Assembly (NCBI RefSeq): GCF_039539345.1
Contig: NZ_BAABCY010000076.1
Location: 74,833 to 138,832 of the forward strand
Reading direction: 5' to 3'
DNA length: 64,000 nt
Origin: Snuella lapsa
Lineage (GTDB): Bacteria; Bacteroidota; Bacteroidia; Flavobacteriales; Flavobacteriaceae
Shown here: positions 37,187 through 45,864 of the stretch, one piece after another
How positions within the stretch are numbered: the first letter of the stretch is position 1
Layout: every line of letters begins with the position of its first letter
Made by a program: the position numbers and the translations under genes
Notes under the pieces: generated by a model
Databases searched by the model: none
What the model was told of the DNA's origin: nothing
The model's input: the letters and a program-made list of their open reading frames with translations, nothing else

Positions 37187-37987
37187 TTAACTTTTAGTGC
37201 TATAACTCTTTAACGCATCGTCTATTTCGTTAGCCATTGCATTTACGTCTTCTAAATATTTAGAATCTGAATAGGCTTTTTTAAATGCATTATAATATTC
37301 TTTCGCTTTTTCCAAACGTACCCGCTTTTTATATTCTATACTGTTTATAGCTAGCTTATAAGCAGAATCTAACCTAAAAAATAGGGCATCTTCACGTAAA
37401 GTAGAGCCTGGAAATTCGAATACAAAATTATCAAATGATTTTATAGAAGCCTGATAATCTGAAATATGATTGTATTGCTTAGCGATACTATAGGCTTTCT
37501 TTTCAAGTTTAAAGTCTAATTCCCTAACCAATTTGTTAGCTTCACTTGCATACTCTGATTCGGGAAATAAGTTTATGAATAGTTGCAGCTTTCCGATCGC
37601 TTCTTTAGTTGACTTTTGGTCTTTGGTATAAGCTGGCGACAACATGTAGTAACTCTTGGCACTAAAAAAAGAGGCCTCCTCAAGCTTTTCACTTTTTGGG
37701 TAACTGGAAACAAAACGTTCAAACTGATATGCTGCTGTATAATAATCCTTCATTTGGTAAAAAGAATTAGAATACAAGTACATTAATTTTTCGGCTTGTG
37801 GCTTCCCTCTATAATTAGGTACTATTTGAGCAAACAATCTGTTGGCCTTAGCAAATTTACCTTGGTTATAAAGATCTTCTCCCATTTTAAACTTTGGAGC
37901 AATATCTTCGGCCTTTAGTACTTTTTGATACTCACTACAAGCGCTTAAAATAGCACAGGCTAATAATACGTAGAAAAACTTCTTCAT
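37187..37987 (-). CDS. bamD: Outer-membrane assembly lipoprotein BamD
   Basis: This is a 266-residue lipoprotein (signal ending LSACSE, Cys17) made of tandem TPR-like helices (for example EDLYNQGKFAKANRLFAQIVPNYRGKPQAEKL, SFYQMKDYYTAAYQFERFVSSYPKSEK). It docks on BamA and helps insert beta-barrel proteins into the outer membrane. The length is usual. It is the first gene of the bamD-rpoZ-coaBC-porD run; a -7-like box lies just upstream. Confidence 0.93.
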   Translation of the reverse strand: MKKFFYVLLACAILSACSEYQKVLKAEDIAPKFKMGEDLYNQGKFAKANRLFAQIVPNYRGKPQAEKLMYLYSNSFYQMKDYYTAAYQFERFVSSYPKSEKLEEASFFSAKSYYMLSPAYTKDQKSTKEAIGKLQLFINLFPESEYASEANKLVRELDFKLEKKAYSIAKQYNHISDYQASIKSFDNFVFEFPGSTLREDALFFRLDSAYKLAINSIEYKKRVRLEKAKEYYNAFKKAYSDSKYLEDVNAMANEIDDALKSYSTKS

Positions 37988-38004
37988 AGGTTTTAAACAG
38001 GATG

Positions 38005-38012
38005 CAAAATTA
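38005..38012 (-). promoter_or_regulatory. Candidate -7 box for bamD operon
   Basis: The minus strand reads TAATTTTG (TAnnTTTG consensus) about 18 bases before the bamD ATG, a common distance in Bacteroidota. No clear -33 element is seen. Confidence 0.4.
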
Positions 38013-38105
38013 AGTTATTATTATGGATTTTAAAAATATTATTTTAATGCTAAGGTAATTGCTAAAACATAGCATCCATAAGGTTTAAGTAATATTTAAC
38101 ACTCC

Positions 38106-38984
38106 TTAAAACTGTTTTACAAAAGCTTTGATCTTTTCTTTTAATTCACCAGAAGCTTGGACAAGAGGTAAACGAACGGCACTATTACACTTATTTAAAG
38201 CTTCAAAAACGGCTTTAATTCCTGAAGGGTTATTTTCTTCAAAAATATAGCCAATTACATCCATTAGTCTAAAATGTAGCTTGTACGCTTCTTTCGCATT
38301 GCCTTGCAGCCCTAAACGGATCATCTCTGAAAATTCTTTAGGGAAAGCTTGACCAATTACTGAGATTACACCTGCACCACCTGCTAAAACAACACCAAGA
38401 GCTAAATCATCATCTCCAGAAATGATTAAAAAATCATCTGGTTTATGTTTTAGTAACTGCAAATATTGGGCTACATTATTTCCTGCTTCCTTAATTGCAA
38501 TAACATTTTCAAAATCGTTTGCCAGGCGTAAAGTTGTTGAAGGCTCCATGTTTTTAGCTGTACGTCCTGGAACATTATACAAAATTACAGGTACTGGGGA
38601 CGTTTCCGAAACAGCTTTAAAATGCTGATAAAACCCTTCTTGTGTTGGCTTACTATAATATGGTGCTACTGATAAAATAGCGTCTATTTTACTTAAATCG
38701 GTAGTTTTAATTTCTTCGACAACTTGAGCTGTATTATTTCCTCCTATACCCAAAACCATTGGCACACGGCTATTGTTTGCCTTAGAAATTGTTTCAACAA
38801 TATCTTTTTTCTCCTGTTTTGTTACGGTTACACTTTCTCCTGTTGTACCCAAAATTACAAGGTAATCAGTTCCATTATCAATATTATAATTAACGATATT
38901 CGCCAATGCTTCATGATCTATACTTAAGTCTGATTTAAAAGGTGTTACCAAAGCGACTCCAGTTCCTAGAAACTTACTATTCAT
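38106..38984 (-). CDS. dapA: 4-hydroxy-tetrahydrodipicolinate synthase
   Basis: This 292-residue TIM-barrel enzyme condenses pyruvate with aspartate semialdehyde, starting the diaminopimelate/lysine branch. The Schiff-base Lys165 (VIAIKEAGNN), Tyr136 (YNVPGR), Arg141 and the GTTGES loop at 47-52 are all present. The start overlaps the upstream DUF6913 gene by 8 bases, so they are co-transcribed. DapF of the same pathway is encoded at 54.6-55.4 kb. Confidence 0.96.
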   Translation of the reverse strand: MNSKFLGTGVALVTPFKSDLSIDHEALANIVNYNIDNGTDYLVILGTTGESVTVTKQEKKDIVETISKANNSRVPMVLGIGGNNTAQVVEEIKTTDLSKIDAILSVAPYYSKPTQEGFYQHFKAVSETSPVPVILYNVPGRTAKNMEPSTTLRLANDFENVIAIKEAGNNVAQYLQLLKHKPDDFLIISGDDDLALGVVLAGGAGVISVIGQAFPKEFSEMIRLGLQGNAKEAYKLHFRLMDVIGYIFEENNPSGIKAVFEALNKCNSAVRLPLVQASGELKEKIKAFVKQF

Positions 38985-39504
38985 TTTTAATCTTATTTAA
39001 TATAGTTAGGTATTTATAGAGTTCTTCTTTAAATACGTTAAATTCTTTAATATCTGTTTTTATAATCAAATCGTTTAAGCGCTTATCTGTTTGTAAAATG
39101 CCGACTTTAAATCGGGATTTAGACAATGCTGTTAGCAATTTTAATTCTAATAGTTCTTCGGTGTAATAGCTTATCAAAACATCAAACTCGATATCTAAGA
39201 AAGATTTTAGTTCTACATTCTTTACAGTCCCATTCCACCCAAAATCACTAGGGTTAAAACAAAGATCCCAAGCATTTGCTTTTTCTTTTCCATTGGAGGA
39301 AAACGCAATAACCTTTAACTTGTTAGGTCTAACTTTTAAATAAGCTGCCAAGCCCCTAAACAACTCGATATCATCTATTTCATTTAAATTTAAGATAACG
39401 CCCAACTTATTTACTTTAGCATCATCTACATTAACAAAGCGTTCTGATATGAGTTTATTTAAGTGTCTTTTATTGGATCTTTTTTTAAGCCCTTTAAAAA
39501 TCAT
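38977..39504 (-). CDS. DUF6913 family protein
   Basis: This 175-residue protein of unknown function lies directly upstream of dapA and overlaps it by 8 bases. It has a basic N-terminus (KGLKKRSNKRHLNKLI), an alternating beta/alpha pattern (KLGVILNLNEIDDIELF; KVIAFSSN; FDVLISYYTEELLELKLLTALSKSRFKVGIL) and an FNPSDFGWNGTVKN segment. This matches the DUF6913 family as I remember it, which occurs next to dapA in Flavobacteriaceae. No signal peptide or membrane span is present. Role unknown; no motif points to catalysis. Confidence 0.72.
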   Translation of the reverse strand: MIFKGLKKRSNKRHLNKLISERFVNVDDAKVNKLGVILNLNEIDDIELFRGLAAYLKVRPNKLKVIAFSSNGKEKANAWDLCFNPSDFGWNGTVKNVELKSFLDIEFDVLISYYTEELLELKLLTALSKSRFKVGILQTDKRLNDLIIKTDIKEFNVFKEELYKYLTILNKIKNE

Positions 39505-39885
39505 ATTGCTTTTAAACTTTGCGCAAAGGTAACAAAAGTACGTTCAAAATATATGCATAATGCACAGGCTTCACATATTTATTCATTTTGTTATATTTTG
39601 TTATTTCTTTTGGATATGCAACAAAACATTATTCTTCTTGATCCCTTATAAAACTGAATAAAAAGAGGCCTATAGCCATGTATAGCTTAAAAAAGATACG
39701 TTTAAAGTACTTTCGGCACTAAATTTCCAAGGATATTGTAACAAGACTTTCATTGGTTAAAAAGCCCAATAAACAGCACCTATTGGGGTTGCCCCACAAA
39801 AGAGCAAGTATTGTAATTATGAACAAAATAAAAAACCAAGAAGTAAAAAATATATTAAAGGCAACTCATGCCTGTGCTTTTTATA
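39505..39885. other. Intergenic region without recognised gene
   Basis: These 381 bases separate the DUF6913-dapA operon from the membrane gene, on the same strand. The part nearest DUF6913 holds two overlapping -7-like boxes. The rest is AT-rich with no hairpin terminator. A 62-codon plus-strand ORF that extends into the membrane gene looks spurious. Confidence 0.5.
39524..39540 (-). promoter_or_regulatory. Two candidate -7 boxes for DUF6913-dapA operon
   Basis: The minus strand holds TACTTTTG (39533-39540) and TACCTTTG (39524-39531), both matching TAnnTTTG, 20-29 bases ahead of the DUF6913 start. No clear -33 element accompanies them. Confidence 0.4.
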
Positions 39886-40626
39886 TTAAGCAAAAACACT
39901 CTCGGATCGAGCCATTCTATCACGACGTCTTTCTTGCTTAACTTTTTTGTTCTGTTGAATCATAAAAGATATAATTAAATAGATTCCAAATGCAAATAGC
40001 ACTTTACCTAATAACACAAATGCCCAATTATACACATAATAAAAGTTTATGTACTCCAATACGGTTGAGAAAGCAAAGCTCATCCCAGCCATTAAAAAAG
40101 TAATGGTTTGCTTTGTTTCAGTATGCAAATACACTCCAAAAGCAACAAATACCAAAACTATTAAAGACATACTCTTTATTGCAAATAAGGTAACATCGAC
40201 CAAATCAACCATTACAGCTTTTAAAACGCCATATAGAACATATACAAAATAGGTGTTTATTAAAAACACAACCAAAAGATAAGCTCTTATAATTTTATCC
40301 AATTTGTATAGTTTAAATTTAGGTATTGTTATTCCTACCAAACACAAATAACCTACTAAACCAAAGATTCTTTCGTAAACCTCATCCATACCAACAATGG
40401 AAAATAGCGCTCCTAAAAAAGAAAACGAAAAAAAAGCAATAAGCAGGGCACAAACCCGATTTTGCCTGATTAGAAAGAACAATAAAATAGTACTAAGAAA
40501 TGTTAATTTTATTAATTGTAAAACAAAAGCATTACCAAAAACAATTCCGATAACGCTTGCTACAATTACTAATAATAGAACACTAAAAAAAATACGATAC
40601 AGGGGTGGGGCATACATGGTTTTCAT
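39886..40626 (-). CDS. Multi-spanning membrane protein A (unknown function)
   Basis: I do not recognise this 246-residue protein by name. It has about seven or eight hydrophobic spans, a Lys/Arg-rich C-terminal tail (KKVKQERRRDRMARSE) and small loops. Size, topology and the order of features resemble the second membrane protein encoded at 41188-41889, and both recall YhhN-like (lysoplasmalogenase-type) topology, but no diagnostic motif is visible. The two genes share an unusual upstream region (direct TTTTRTCGG repeats plus a TATATTTG box), so they are probably co-regulated relatives. The start ATG at 40624-40626 is supported by the -7 box 26 bases upstream. Confidence 0.75.
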   Translation of the reverse strand: MKTMYAPPLYRIFFSVLLLVIVASVIGIVFGNAFVLQLIKLTFLSTILLFFLIRQNRVCALLIAFFSFSFLGALFSIVGMDEVYERIFGLVGYLCLVGITIPKFKLYKLDKIIRAYLLVVFLINTYFVYVLYGVLKAVMVDLVDVTLFAIKSMSLIVLVFVAFGVYLHTETKQTITFLMAGMSFAFSTVLEYINFYYVYNWAFVLLGKVLFAFGIYLIISFMIQQNKKVKQERRRDRMARSESVFA

Positions 40627-40651
40627 GATAAATATAAATAAACATGTTACT

Positions 40652-40707
40652 CAAATATAGCAAAAAAAATCAAACACACCGACAAAACACATATTTAACC
40701 GATAAAA
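40652..40707 (-). promoter_or_regulatory. Promoter with paired direct repeats, upstream of membrane protein A
   Basis: On the minus strand: TTTTATCGG (40699-40707), then TTTTGTCGG (40679-40687), 20 bases apart start to start, then a TATATTTG -7 box (40652-40659). The same design occurs before membrane protein B. Direct repeats of about 9 bases with 20-21-base period suit a dimeric regulator of the LytTR type, but that is inference. Confidence 0.6.
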
Positions 40708-40809
40708 TACTAAGATTATTCCTATTCATGATTTAATATTTCACACTTTGATAAGTTGTGCACTTAATTACGTCTAAACTTTAAATTTACGATCAATAAA
40801 TTTTACGAT

Positions 40810-41193
40810 ATGATAAAAAAATTGCCTTTAATTTTAAGAATAACCGTTGCCCTTATCTTATTACAGACATTACGATTTAAATTTTTTGCTCACCCTGACA
40901 GTGTTTATATTTTCACTAAACTAGGCATGGAGCCTTTTGGTAGGGTAAGCATTGGTATTATTGAACTAATTGCTAGCATACTGATACTAATTCCTAAAAC
41001 TATCTGGATAGGCTCTTTACTTACACTAGGGGTTATTGGTGGTGCTATAGTTATGCATCTAACTATTTTAGGCATTCAAGTTAATGACGATAATGGCCTC
41101 CTATTTTTAACAGCAGTAATAACCTTTATACTTTCAGCAATTATACTTTACAGAGAGAGACATGCATTACCTAAAATTAAAGCATTACTATAA
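40810..41193 (+). CDS. DoxX-like membrane protein
   Basis: This is a 127-residue inner-membrane protein with four hydrophobic spans (ILRITVALILLQTLRF, VSIGIIELIASILILI, LLTLGVIGGAIVMHLTIL and LLFLTAVITFILSAIIL). The FKFFAHPDSVYIFTKLGMEPFGRV loop between spans 1 and 2 and the G-IEL segment match the DoxX/SURF4-like family of small membrane proteins. Its role is not established. Its stop codon ends directly next to the stop of the convergent membrane protein B gene. It lies between the two similar membrane genes and is divergent from the first. Confidence 0.8.
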   Translation: MIKKLPLILRITVALILLQTLRFKFFAHPDSVYIFTKLGMEPFGRVSIGIIELIASILILIPKTIWIGSLLTLGVIGGAIVMHLTILGIQVNDDNGLLFLTAVITFILSAIILYRERHALPKIKALL

Positions 41194-41889
41194 AATCACT
41201 TTTCTTTCTTCACCGTTAAGTTTTGAGTGTTGAAAGAAAAAATAAAACGAAATAACTGCCAAAGTAATGGATGAGATATTCAACAAACTCCTTTGGGTAA
41301 TATACAAATAGGCTACATCTATAATTTCTGAAAAAACGATACATAAAGCACCTATAAACAAATAAAGTGACTTCTTATCATCCTTGTAAAAGTAATTTAA
41401 GAGCGCTACAGATAATAATAAAAACGTAACCACATTGTACACCAACTCCATATAATATTCACTACCCAATTTAGCTTGAGGATCAACTATAACTTGTAAA
41501 ACATATATCAAATAAACGTTCAAAATTATTAGAACAAGAATGTGTATTTTATAGTTTTTTACCACATGCCAAATACTTAAAGATTTAAATACCTCTATCA
41601 ACAAGAAAACATAAGCTATTACATATAATGAATTACCTAAAAAATAATCAACATCTTTCGGGATGTAGTCGGCGATTAGAATCGATAAATCTGAAATGGA
41701 GTATACGACCAGAAACAATGAAAAGAAGATCGATCGTTTTTCCACATACAAAAAATAAATAATTGTTACTGTAGGTAATATTAAGGATTCAAAATTATAT
41801 GAAAAATCTTTATTTCCAATAAACTGAAACGCAATTGAGAGCACGTACAATAACACAACTAATCCCGTCAAGATTCTAAATTTACTCAT
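41188..41889 (-). CDS. Multi-spanning membrane protein B (unknown function)
   Basis: This is a 233-residue protein with about eight hydrophobic spans and short charged loops; the last residues (QHSKLNGEERKVIL) are probably cytoplasmic. Overall layout is like membrane protein A, with shared positions such as an F-Y-V-Y-VLY/LQV segment in the middle, but sequence identity is low. It could be a distant paralogue. I cannot name a family; YhhN-like is possible. It is transcribed toward the DoxX-like gene and their ends overlap by a few bases. Its upstream region carries the same direct-repeat promoter design as protein A. Confidence 0.72.
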   Translation of the reverse strand: MSKFRILTGLVVLLYVLSIAFQFIGNKDFSYNFESLILPTVTIIYFLYVEKRSIFFSLFLVVYSISDLSILIADYIPKDVDYFLGNSLYVIAYVFLLIEVFKSLSIWHVVKNYKIHILVLIILNVYLIYVLQVIVDPQAKLGSEYYMELVYNVVTFLLLSVALLNYFYKDDKKSLYLFIGALCIVFSEIIDVAYLYITQRSLLNISSITLAVISFYFFFQHSKLNGEERKVIL

Positions 41890-41912
41890 AACAGCAATTT
41901 ATGGTTACCGTA

Positions 41913-41968
41913 CAAATATAAAAAAAATTAATAAACAATCGACAAAAAACACATTTTTACCGATAAAA
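41913..41968 (-). promoter_or_regulatory. Promoter with paired direct repeats, upstream of membrane protein B
   Basis: On the minus strand: TTTTATCGG (41960-41968), TTTTGTCGA (41939-41947), 21 bases apart start to start, and a TATATTTG -7 box (41913-41920), 24 bases before the ATG. Spacing and sequence match the region before membrane protein A closely, and the similarity runs over about 56 bases. The distal repeat abuts the ligA 3' end. Confidence 0.6.
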
Positions 41969-41971
41969 AGT

Positions 41972-43972
41972 TTATTTTTTTATTTTTTGTAAGAATTCAT
42001 ACTCATTTATTATGTTAACGTTGAGTTTTTCGGCCTTCTGTTTTTTGCTGGGTCCCATATTACTTCCTGCAACAATAAAACTTGTCTTTGAAGATATAGA
42101 GCTCCCTACCTTTCCTCCATTATCTTCTATAAACTTCTTTAATTCATTACGGGATATCGATTCAAAGACCCCTGAAACTACAATGGTTTGACCAGTCAAT
42201 AAATCGGTTTGATTGGCTAATTCCTCTTCCGAAACTTCCAATTGAACACCAAATTGCCTAAGACGCTCAATAATAATCAAATTTTTATCAGACTTAAAAA
42301 ACGCCTGAACACTCTGAGCTATTTTAGTCCCAATCTCATCTACATTAACCAAATCACTTTCCGTAGCAGCGGCTATATTTGAAATGTTCTTATAGTGCTT
42401 TACCAATTTTTTAGCTACCGTTTCTCCTACATAACGAATTCCGAGCGCATATAAAACACGTTCGAAAGGAATGTCAACGGATTTCGCTATACCATTAATT
42501 AAATTATCGGCACTTTTCTCTGCCATGCGCTCCAGTGGTAACACCTGCTCTTTAGTTAACTCATAAAGGTCTGAATAATTAGCTATAAGACCTGCATTTA
42601 CGAGCAAAGCCACTGTTTCGCCTCCAAGTCCATCAATATCCATAGCCTTTCTTGAAATATAATGCTGTATCCTACCTACTATTTGCGGCTTACAACCATT
42701 ATAATTGGGACAATAATGCTGCGCTTCTCCTTCGTGCCTCACCAATTCTGTTTCACATTCTGGACAATGTGTAATATACTGCACAGGTAAAGCGTCTATT
42801 TTTCGCTTACTCAGGTCGACAGCAATTATCTTTGGGATAATCTCCCCCCCTTTTTCTACAAACACCTCATCACCTATTCTAACATCCAATTTTTCAATTT
42901 GGTCTGCATTATGCAATGAAGCTCTCTTTACGGTCGTTCCTGCCAATTCAACAGGTTCCAAATTGGCAACAGGCGTTATTGCTCCAGTACGACCAACTTG
43001 ATAGCTAATACTGTTCAGTTGGGTCGAAACCTGCTCTGCCTTAAATTTATAAGCCATAGCCCAACGCGGTGCTTTAGCCGTGTATCCTAACTCTTCCTGC
43101 TGCTGTAAACTATTAATTTTTATAACAACCCCGTCGGTTTCGTAAGGCAATTTTTGCCTGTTTATGTTCCAGTAATCTATGTATTCAAAAACTTCTTCTA
43201 ATGAATTAGCTAATCGCGCTTCATTGGGCACTTTAAACCCCCATTGCCTAGCCTTATCCAAACTATCAAATTGAGTAGTAACGCCTAAATTCCTGCCTGT
43301 TAAATTATAAAGCAAACATTCTAAGGGGCGCTTAGCAACCTCGGCACTATCTTGCAGCTTCAAACTACCTGAAGCTGTGTTTCTCGGATTCCTGTACGGT
43401 TCCTCTCCTATCTCAATACGTTCTTCGTTCATTTTATTAAACCCTTCGAAAGGCAAAACAATTTCACCCCTAATATCAAATTTATCAGGATAATCGCCTT
43501 TAAGCACCAATGGCACTGATTTTATGGTTTTAATATTAGCAGTAACATTATCACCTTGAAAGCCATCTCCTCTTGTAACAGCTTTTACCAAATTACCTTG
43601 CTCGTATGTTAAACTAATGGAAGCACCATCATACTTAAGCTCACAAGTATATTGAACATCTCCTTCAATTATCTTTTTTATTCTATTTTCCCAATCTTTA
43701 AGATCCTCTACAGAATACGAGTTATCCAACGAATACATTCGGTACTCATGCACAATGGTTTCAAAGTTCTTTGTAACCGCTCCACCCACTCTTTGTGTTG
43801 GTGAATTGGCATCAAAAAACTCTGGATGTTTAGTTTCGAGTTCTTGTAATTCCTTTAATTTAATATCAAACTTGTAATCTGATATTACTGGTTTATCTAA
43901 AACATAATAATTATAATTGTGCTCGCGTAATTCGGCACGTAATTCCTGAATGTATTGCTTTATATTATCCAT
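41972..43972 (-). CDS. ligA: NAD-dependent DNA ligase
   Basis: This 666-residue enzyme seals nicks in DNA during replication and repair, using NAD+. The adenylation domain has the catalytic Lys113 in ELKYDG. An OB domain follows, then a four-Cys zinc finger (CPECETELVRHEGEAQHYC-PNYNGC, about 400-425), helix-hairpin-helix repeats (about 430-570) and a C-terminal BRCT domain (about 590-666, TGQTIVVSGVF...GGKVGSSISSKTSFIVAG). Length is normal. Its start overlaps the prmC stop region by 8 bases. Confidence 0.97.
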   Translation of the reverse strand: MDNIKQYIQELRAELREHNYNYYVLDKPVISDYKFDIKLKELQELETKHPEFFDANSPTQRVGGAVTKNFETIVHEYRMYSLDNSYSVEDLKDWENRIKKIIEGDVQYTCELKYDGASISLTYEQGNLVKAVTRGDGFQGDNVTANIKTIKSVPLVLKGDYPDKFDIRGEIVLPFEGFNKMNEERIEIGEEPYRNPRNTASGSLKLQDSAEVAKRPLECLLYNLTGRNLGVTTQFDSLDKARQWGFKVPNEARLANSLEEVFEYIDYWNINRQKLPYETDGVVIKINSLQQQEELGYTAKAPRWAMAYKFKAEQVSTQLNSISYQVGRTGAITPVANLEPVELAGTTVKRASLHNADQIEKLDVRIGDEVFVEKGGEIIPKIIAVDLSKRKIDALPVQYITHCPECETELVRHEGEAQHYCPNYNGCKPQIVGRIQHYISRKAMDIDGLGGETVALLVNAGLIANYSDLYELTKEQVLPLERMAEKSADNLINGIAKSVDIPFERVLYALGIRYVGETVAKKLVKHYKNISNIAAATESDLVNVDEIGTKIAQSVQAFFKSDKNLIIIERLRQFGVQLEVSEEELANQTDLLTGQTIVVSGVFESISRNELKKFIEDNGGKVGSSISSKTSFIVAGSNMGPSKKQKAEKLNVNIINEYEFLQKIKK

Positions 43973-44840
43973 TAACTATGTTTCCTTTTATCATTCTATC
44001 TTTTTTATAGATATCCTGTTTTAATTCTATTTCTGAAAAATTGTAAGACTTTAACAATTGAATCATTTCATTACCAAGATATTCATTTATCTCAAAAAAC
44101 AACATCCCCACACCTTGCAAACTTTTAACGGCCAGATTCGTTATTGCCCTGTAAAACAACAAAGGATCTTCATCTTTTACAAACAATGCCAAATGGGGTT
44201 CGTTATTTAACACGTTACCTTTCATAAATTGCTTTTCTTGCTCTCTAATATAGGGCGGGTTAGACACAATTGCATCGAACTTTAATGATTTGAAATCTTT
44301 GCTCCAAGTGTCCGAATTTAAAATGTCGGCCTCAACATATTCAATGGCAACATCATTTAGTTCGGCATTTCGCTTGGTCACAGTTAGAGCTTCTTTACTA
44401 ACATCGAAGGCGTATACCTTTGCATTAGGTAGGTTTTTTGCCAAGGCAACAGCAATACATCCACTTCCCGTGCCAACATCTAAAATATTAAGCGTTTTAT
44501 GACTTGAATGCTTTGTTTTTAACTTTAATAGAACCCATTCAACTAATTCTTCTGTTTCGGGTCTGGGTATTAAAACATGCTCGTTGACTTTAAAATTTAG
44601 TCCATAAAATTCGGTTTGACCAATTATATACTGAATTGGCTGCTCTAATTCCAAAGCACCCAAAGCCGTTAAAATATGCTCCTCATTTCCAACTATTTCA
44701 TCCGGCTTTAAGGCTAAATCAATCCTGGATACGCCATAAAAAGTTTCTATTAAAATAAAAAAAAAACTATCAATTTCATTTTTATCATAAATACGATCCA
44801 ATCTCGAATGAAATAACCTCTGTAATTCTTTAAGTTTCAA
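43965..44840 (-). CDS. prmC: Peptide chain release factor N5-glutamine methyltransferase
   Basis: This 291-residue SAM-dependent methyltransferase modifies the GGQ glutamine of release factors in the cytoplasm. An N-terminal helical domain (1-90) precedes the Rossmann fold with ILDVGTGSGCIAVALAKN (SAM loop) and the catalytic NPPY (SNPPYIREQE). IPRPETEELVEW is also diagnostic. It is co-transcribed with ligA (8-base overlap) and preceded by a GNAT gene. Confidence 0.96.
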   Translation of the reverse strand: MKLKELQRLFHSRLDRIYDKNEIDSFFFILIETFYGVSRIDLALKPDEIVGNEEHILTALGALELEQPIQYIIGQTEFYGLNFKVNEHVLIPRPETEELVEWVLLKLKTKHSSHKTLNILDVGTGSGCIAVALAKNLPNAKVYAFDVSKEALTVTKRNAELNDVAIEYVEADILNSDTWSKDFKSLKFDAIVSNPPYIREQEKQFMKGNVLNNEPHLALFVKDEDPLLFYRAITNLAVKSLQGVGMLFFEINEYLGNEMIQLLKSYNFSEIELKQDIYKKDRMIKGNIVNG

Positions 44841-44860
44841 ATTCTATTGTTACTACTTTA

Positions 44861-45352
44861 CTATAAATCTTTAACCATCCAAACACCACAAGCATAATGT
44901 CCTGTATTGCCGAAAGCCCTATTTAAATGTTTAAATCCGTAGGCTTCATAAATATGTATAGCTGCTTTGAGTTGTGGTGCCGACTCCAAATAACAACGCT
45001 TATAGCCTAAAGCTTTAGCTGCTTCCAAACATTTTTCAAATAATTGTTTGCCATACCCCTTCCCTCGTATTTCGGGAGTAAAGTACATCTTCTGAATCTC
45101 ACAGGTATCTGTTTCAAAATCTTTTAACGGCTTAATACCTCCGCCTCCCAGAATAAAACCACCACGGTCAATTACAAAATAGATATCATTATCATTTTGA
45201 TAGGCCTCATACATATTTGGCGTTTCCTCATCAGAATAAGCCGTTCCCTCCAAAGGTATTTTAAACTCGTGGAAACACGCCCTAATGATTTGTTCTATTT
45301 GTGTATTGTCCCCTCGTTTAATTTCTCGAATAACAATAGTATCTTTACTCAC
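44861..45352 (-). CDS. GNAT family N-acetyltransferase
   Basis: This is a 163-residue acetyltransferase with the acetyl-CoA loop in TPEIRGKGYGKQLFEKCLEAAKALG and a C-terminal beta strand pair (KRCYLESAPQLKAAIHIYEAYGFKHLNR). The length is normal. It transfers an acetyl group to an unknown amine. It begins the minus-strand run GNAT-prmC-ligA, 20 bases before prmC. Confidence 0.9.
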   Translation of the reverse strand: MSKDTIVIREIKRGDNTQIEQIIRACFHEFKIPLEGTAYSDEETPNMYEAYQNDNDIYFVIDRGGFILGGGGIKPLKDFETDTCEIQKMYFTPEIRGKGYGKQLFEKCLEAAKALGYKRCYLESAPQLKAAIHIYEAYGFKHLNRAFGNTGHYACGVWMVKDL

Positions 45353-45362
45353 TATAAAACAT

Positions 45363-45370
45363 TAATTTTG
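45363..45370 (+). promoter_or_regulatory. Candidate -7 box for lipoprotein-ribD operon
   Basis: TAATTTTG matches TAnnTTTG, 36 bases before the lipoprotein ATG at 45407. No good -33 element is visible. Confidence 0.38.
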
Positions 45371-45406
45371 CGCAAGTGAAGATACGCTAAATCTAAAAAA
45401 ATTAAA

Positions 45407-45859
45407 ATGAAGCACTTGATAATCTTATCAACAATATGCATCACCTTTGTTAGCTGCACCTTAAAGGAAAAGCCTGAATTTTTAAACATTAAAAACATCA
45501 CAGTCTTAGAATCAACCGATAAACACATTACGCTAAGTGCTAATGCTCATTTTTTAAACCCCAACGACATTGGTGGTTCGTTAAAAACTGATGGAATTAA
45601 AGTATTTATTAACAATAATGAAATGGCTACAGTTTCGGCCCAAACATTTAAAGTTCCCGCAAAAAAGGAATTCTCAATTCCCCTAAAGGCTCATATCCCA
45701 AAAGACAGCTTATTCAGCAATAAAAACTTAGGAGGATTAATAGGGAGCTTATTCAGTAAAAAAGTTAAGGTACAATATAAAGGAGAAATAGCATATAACA
45801 TCCTAGGGTTCTCACACACCTATGCCCTGGACAAAACTGAAACCATAAAAATCAAATAG
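45407..45859 (+). CDS. LEA14/WHy-like lipoprotein
   Basis: This is a 150-residue lipoprotein (signal MKHLIILSTICITFVSC, Cys17). The mature part has the beta-rich LEA type 2 / water-stress (WHy) pattern: LSANAHFLNPNDIGGSLKTDGIKVFINNNEMATVSAQTFKVPAKKEFSIPLKAHIP. Such proteins sit at the membrane surface; a precise function is not known. It starts a plus-strand run leading into ribD, whose start lies 5 bases after its stop. Confidence 0.82.
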   Translation: MKHLIILSTICITFVSCTLKEKPEFLNIKNITVLESTDKHITLSANAHFLNPNDIGGSLKTDGIKVFINNNEMATVSAQTFKVPAKKEFSIPLKAHIPKDSLFSNKNLGGLIGSLFSKKVKVQYKGEIAYNILGFSHTYALDKTETIKIK

Positions 45860-45864
45860 TCATA

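Noticed and set aside
39753..39941. 62-codon plus-strand ORF before and within membrane protein A
   Set aside because: It has no family resemblance, no good start context, and its 3' end runs antisense through the C-terminal codons of the membrane gene.
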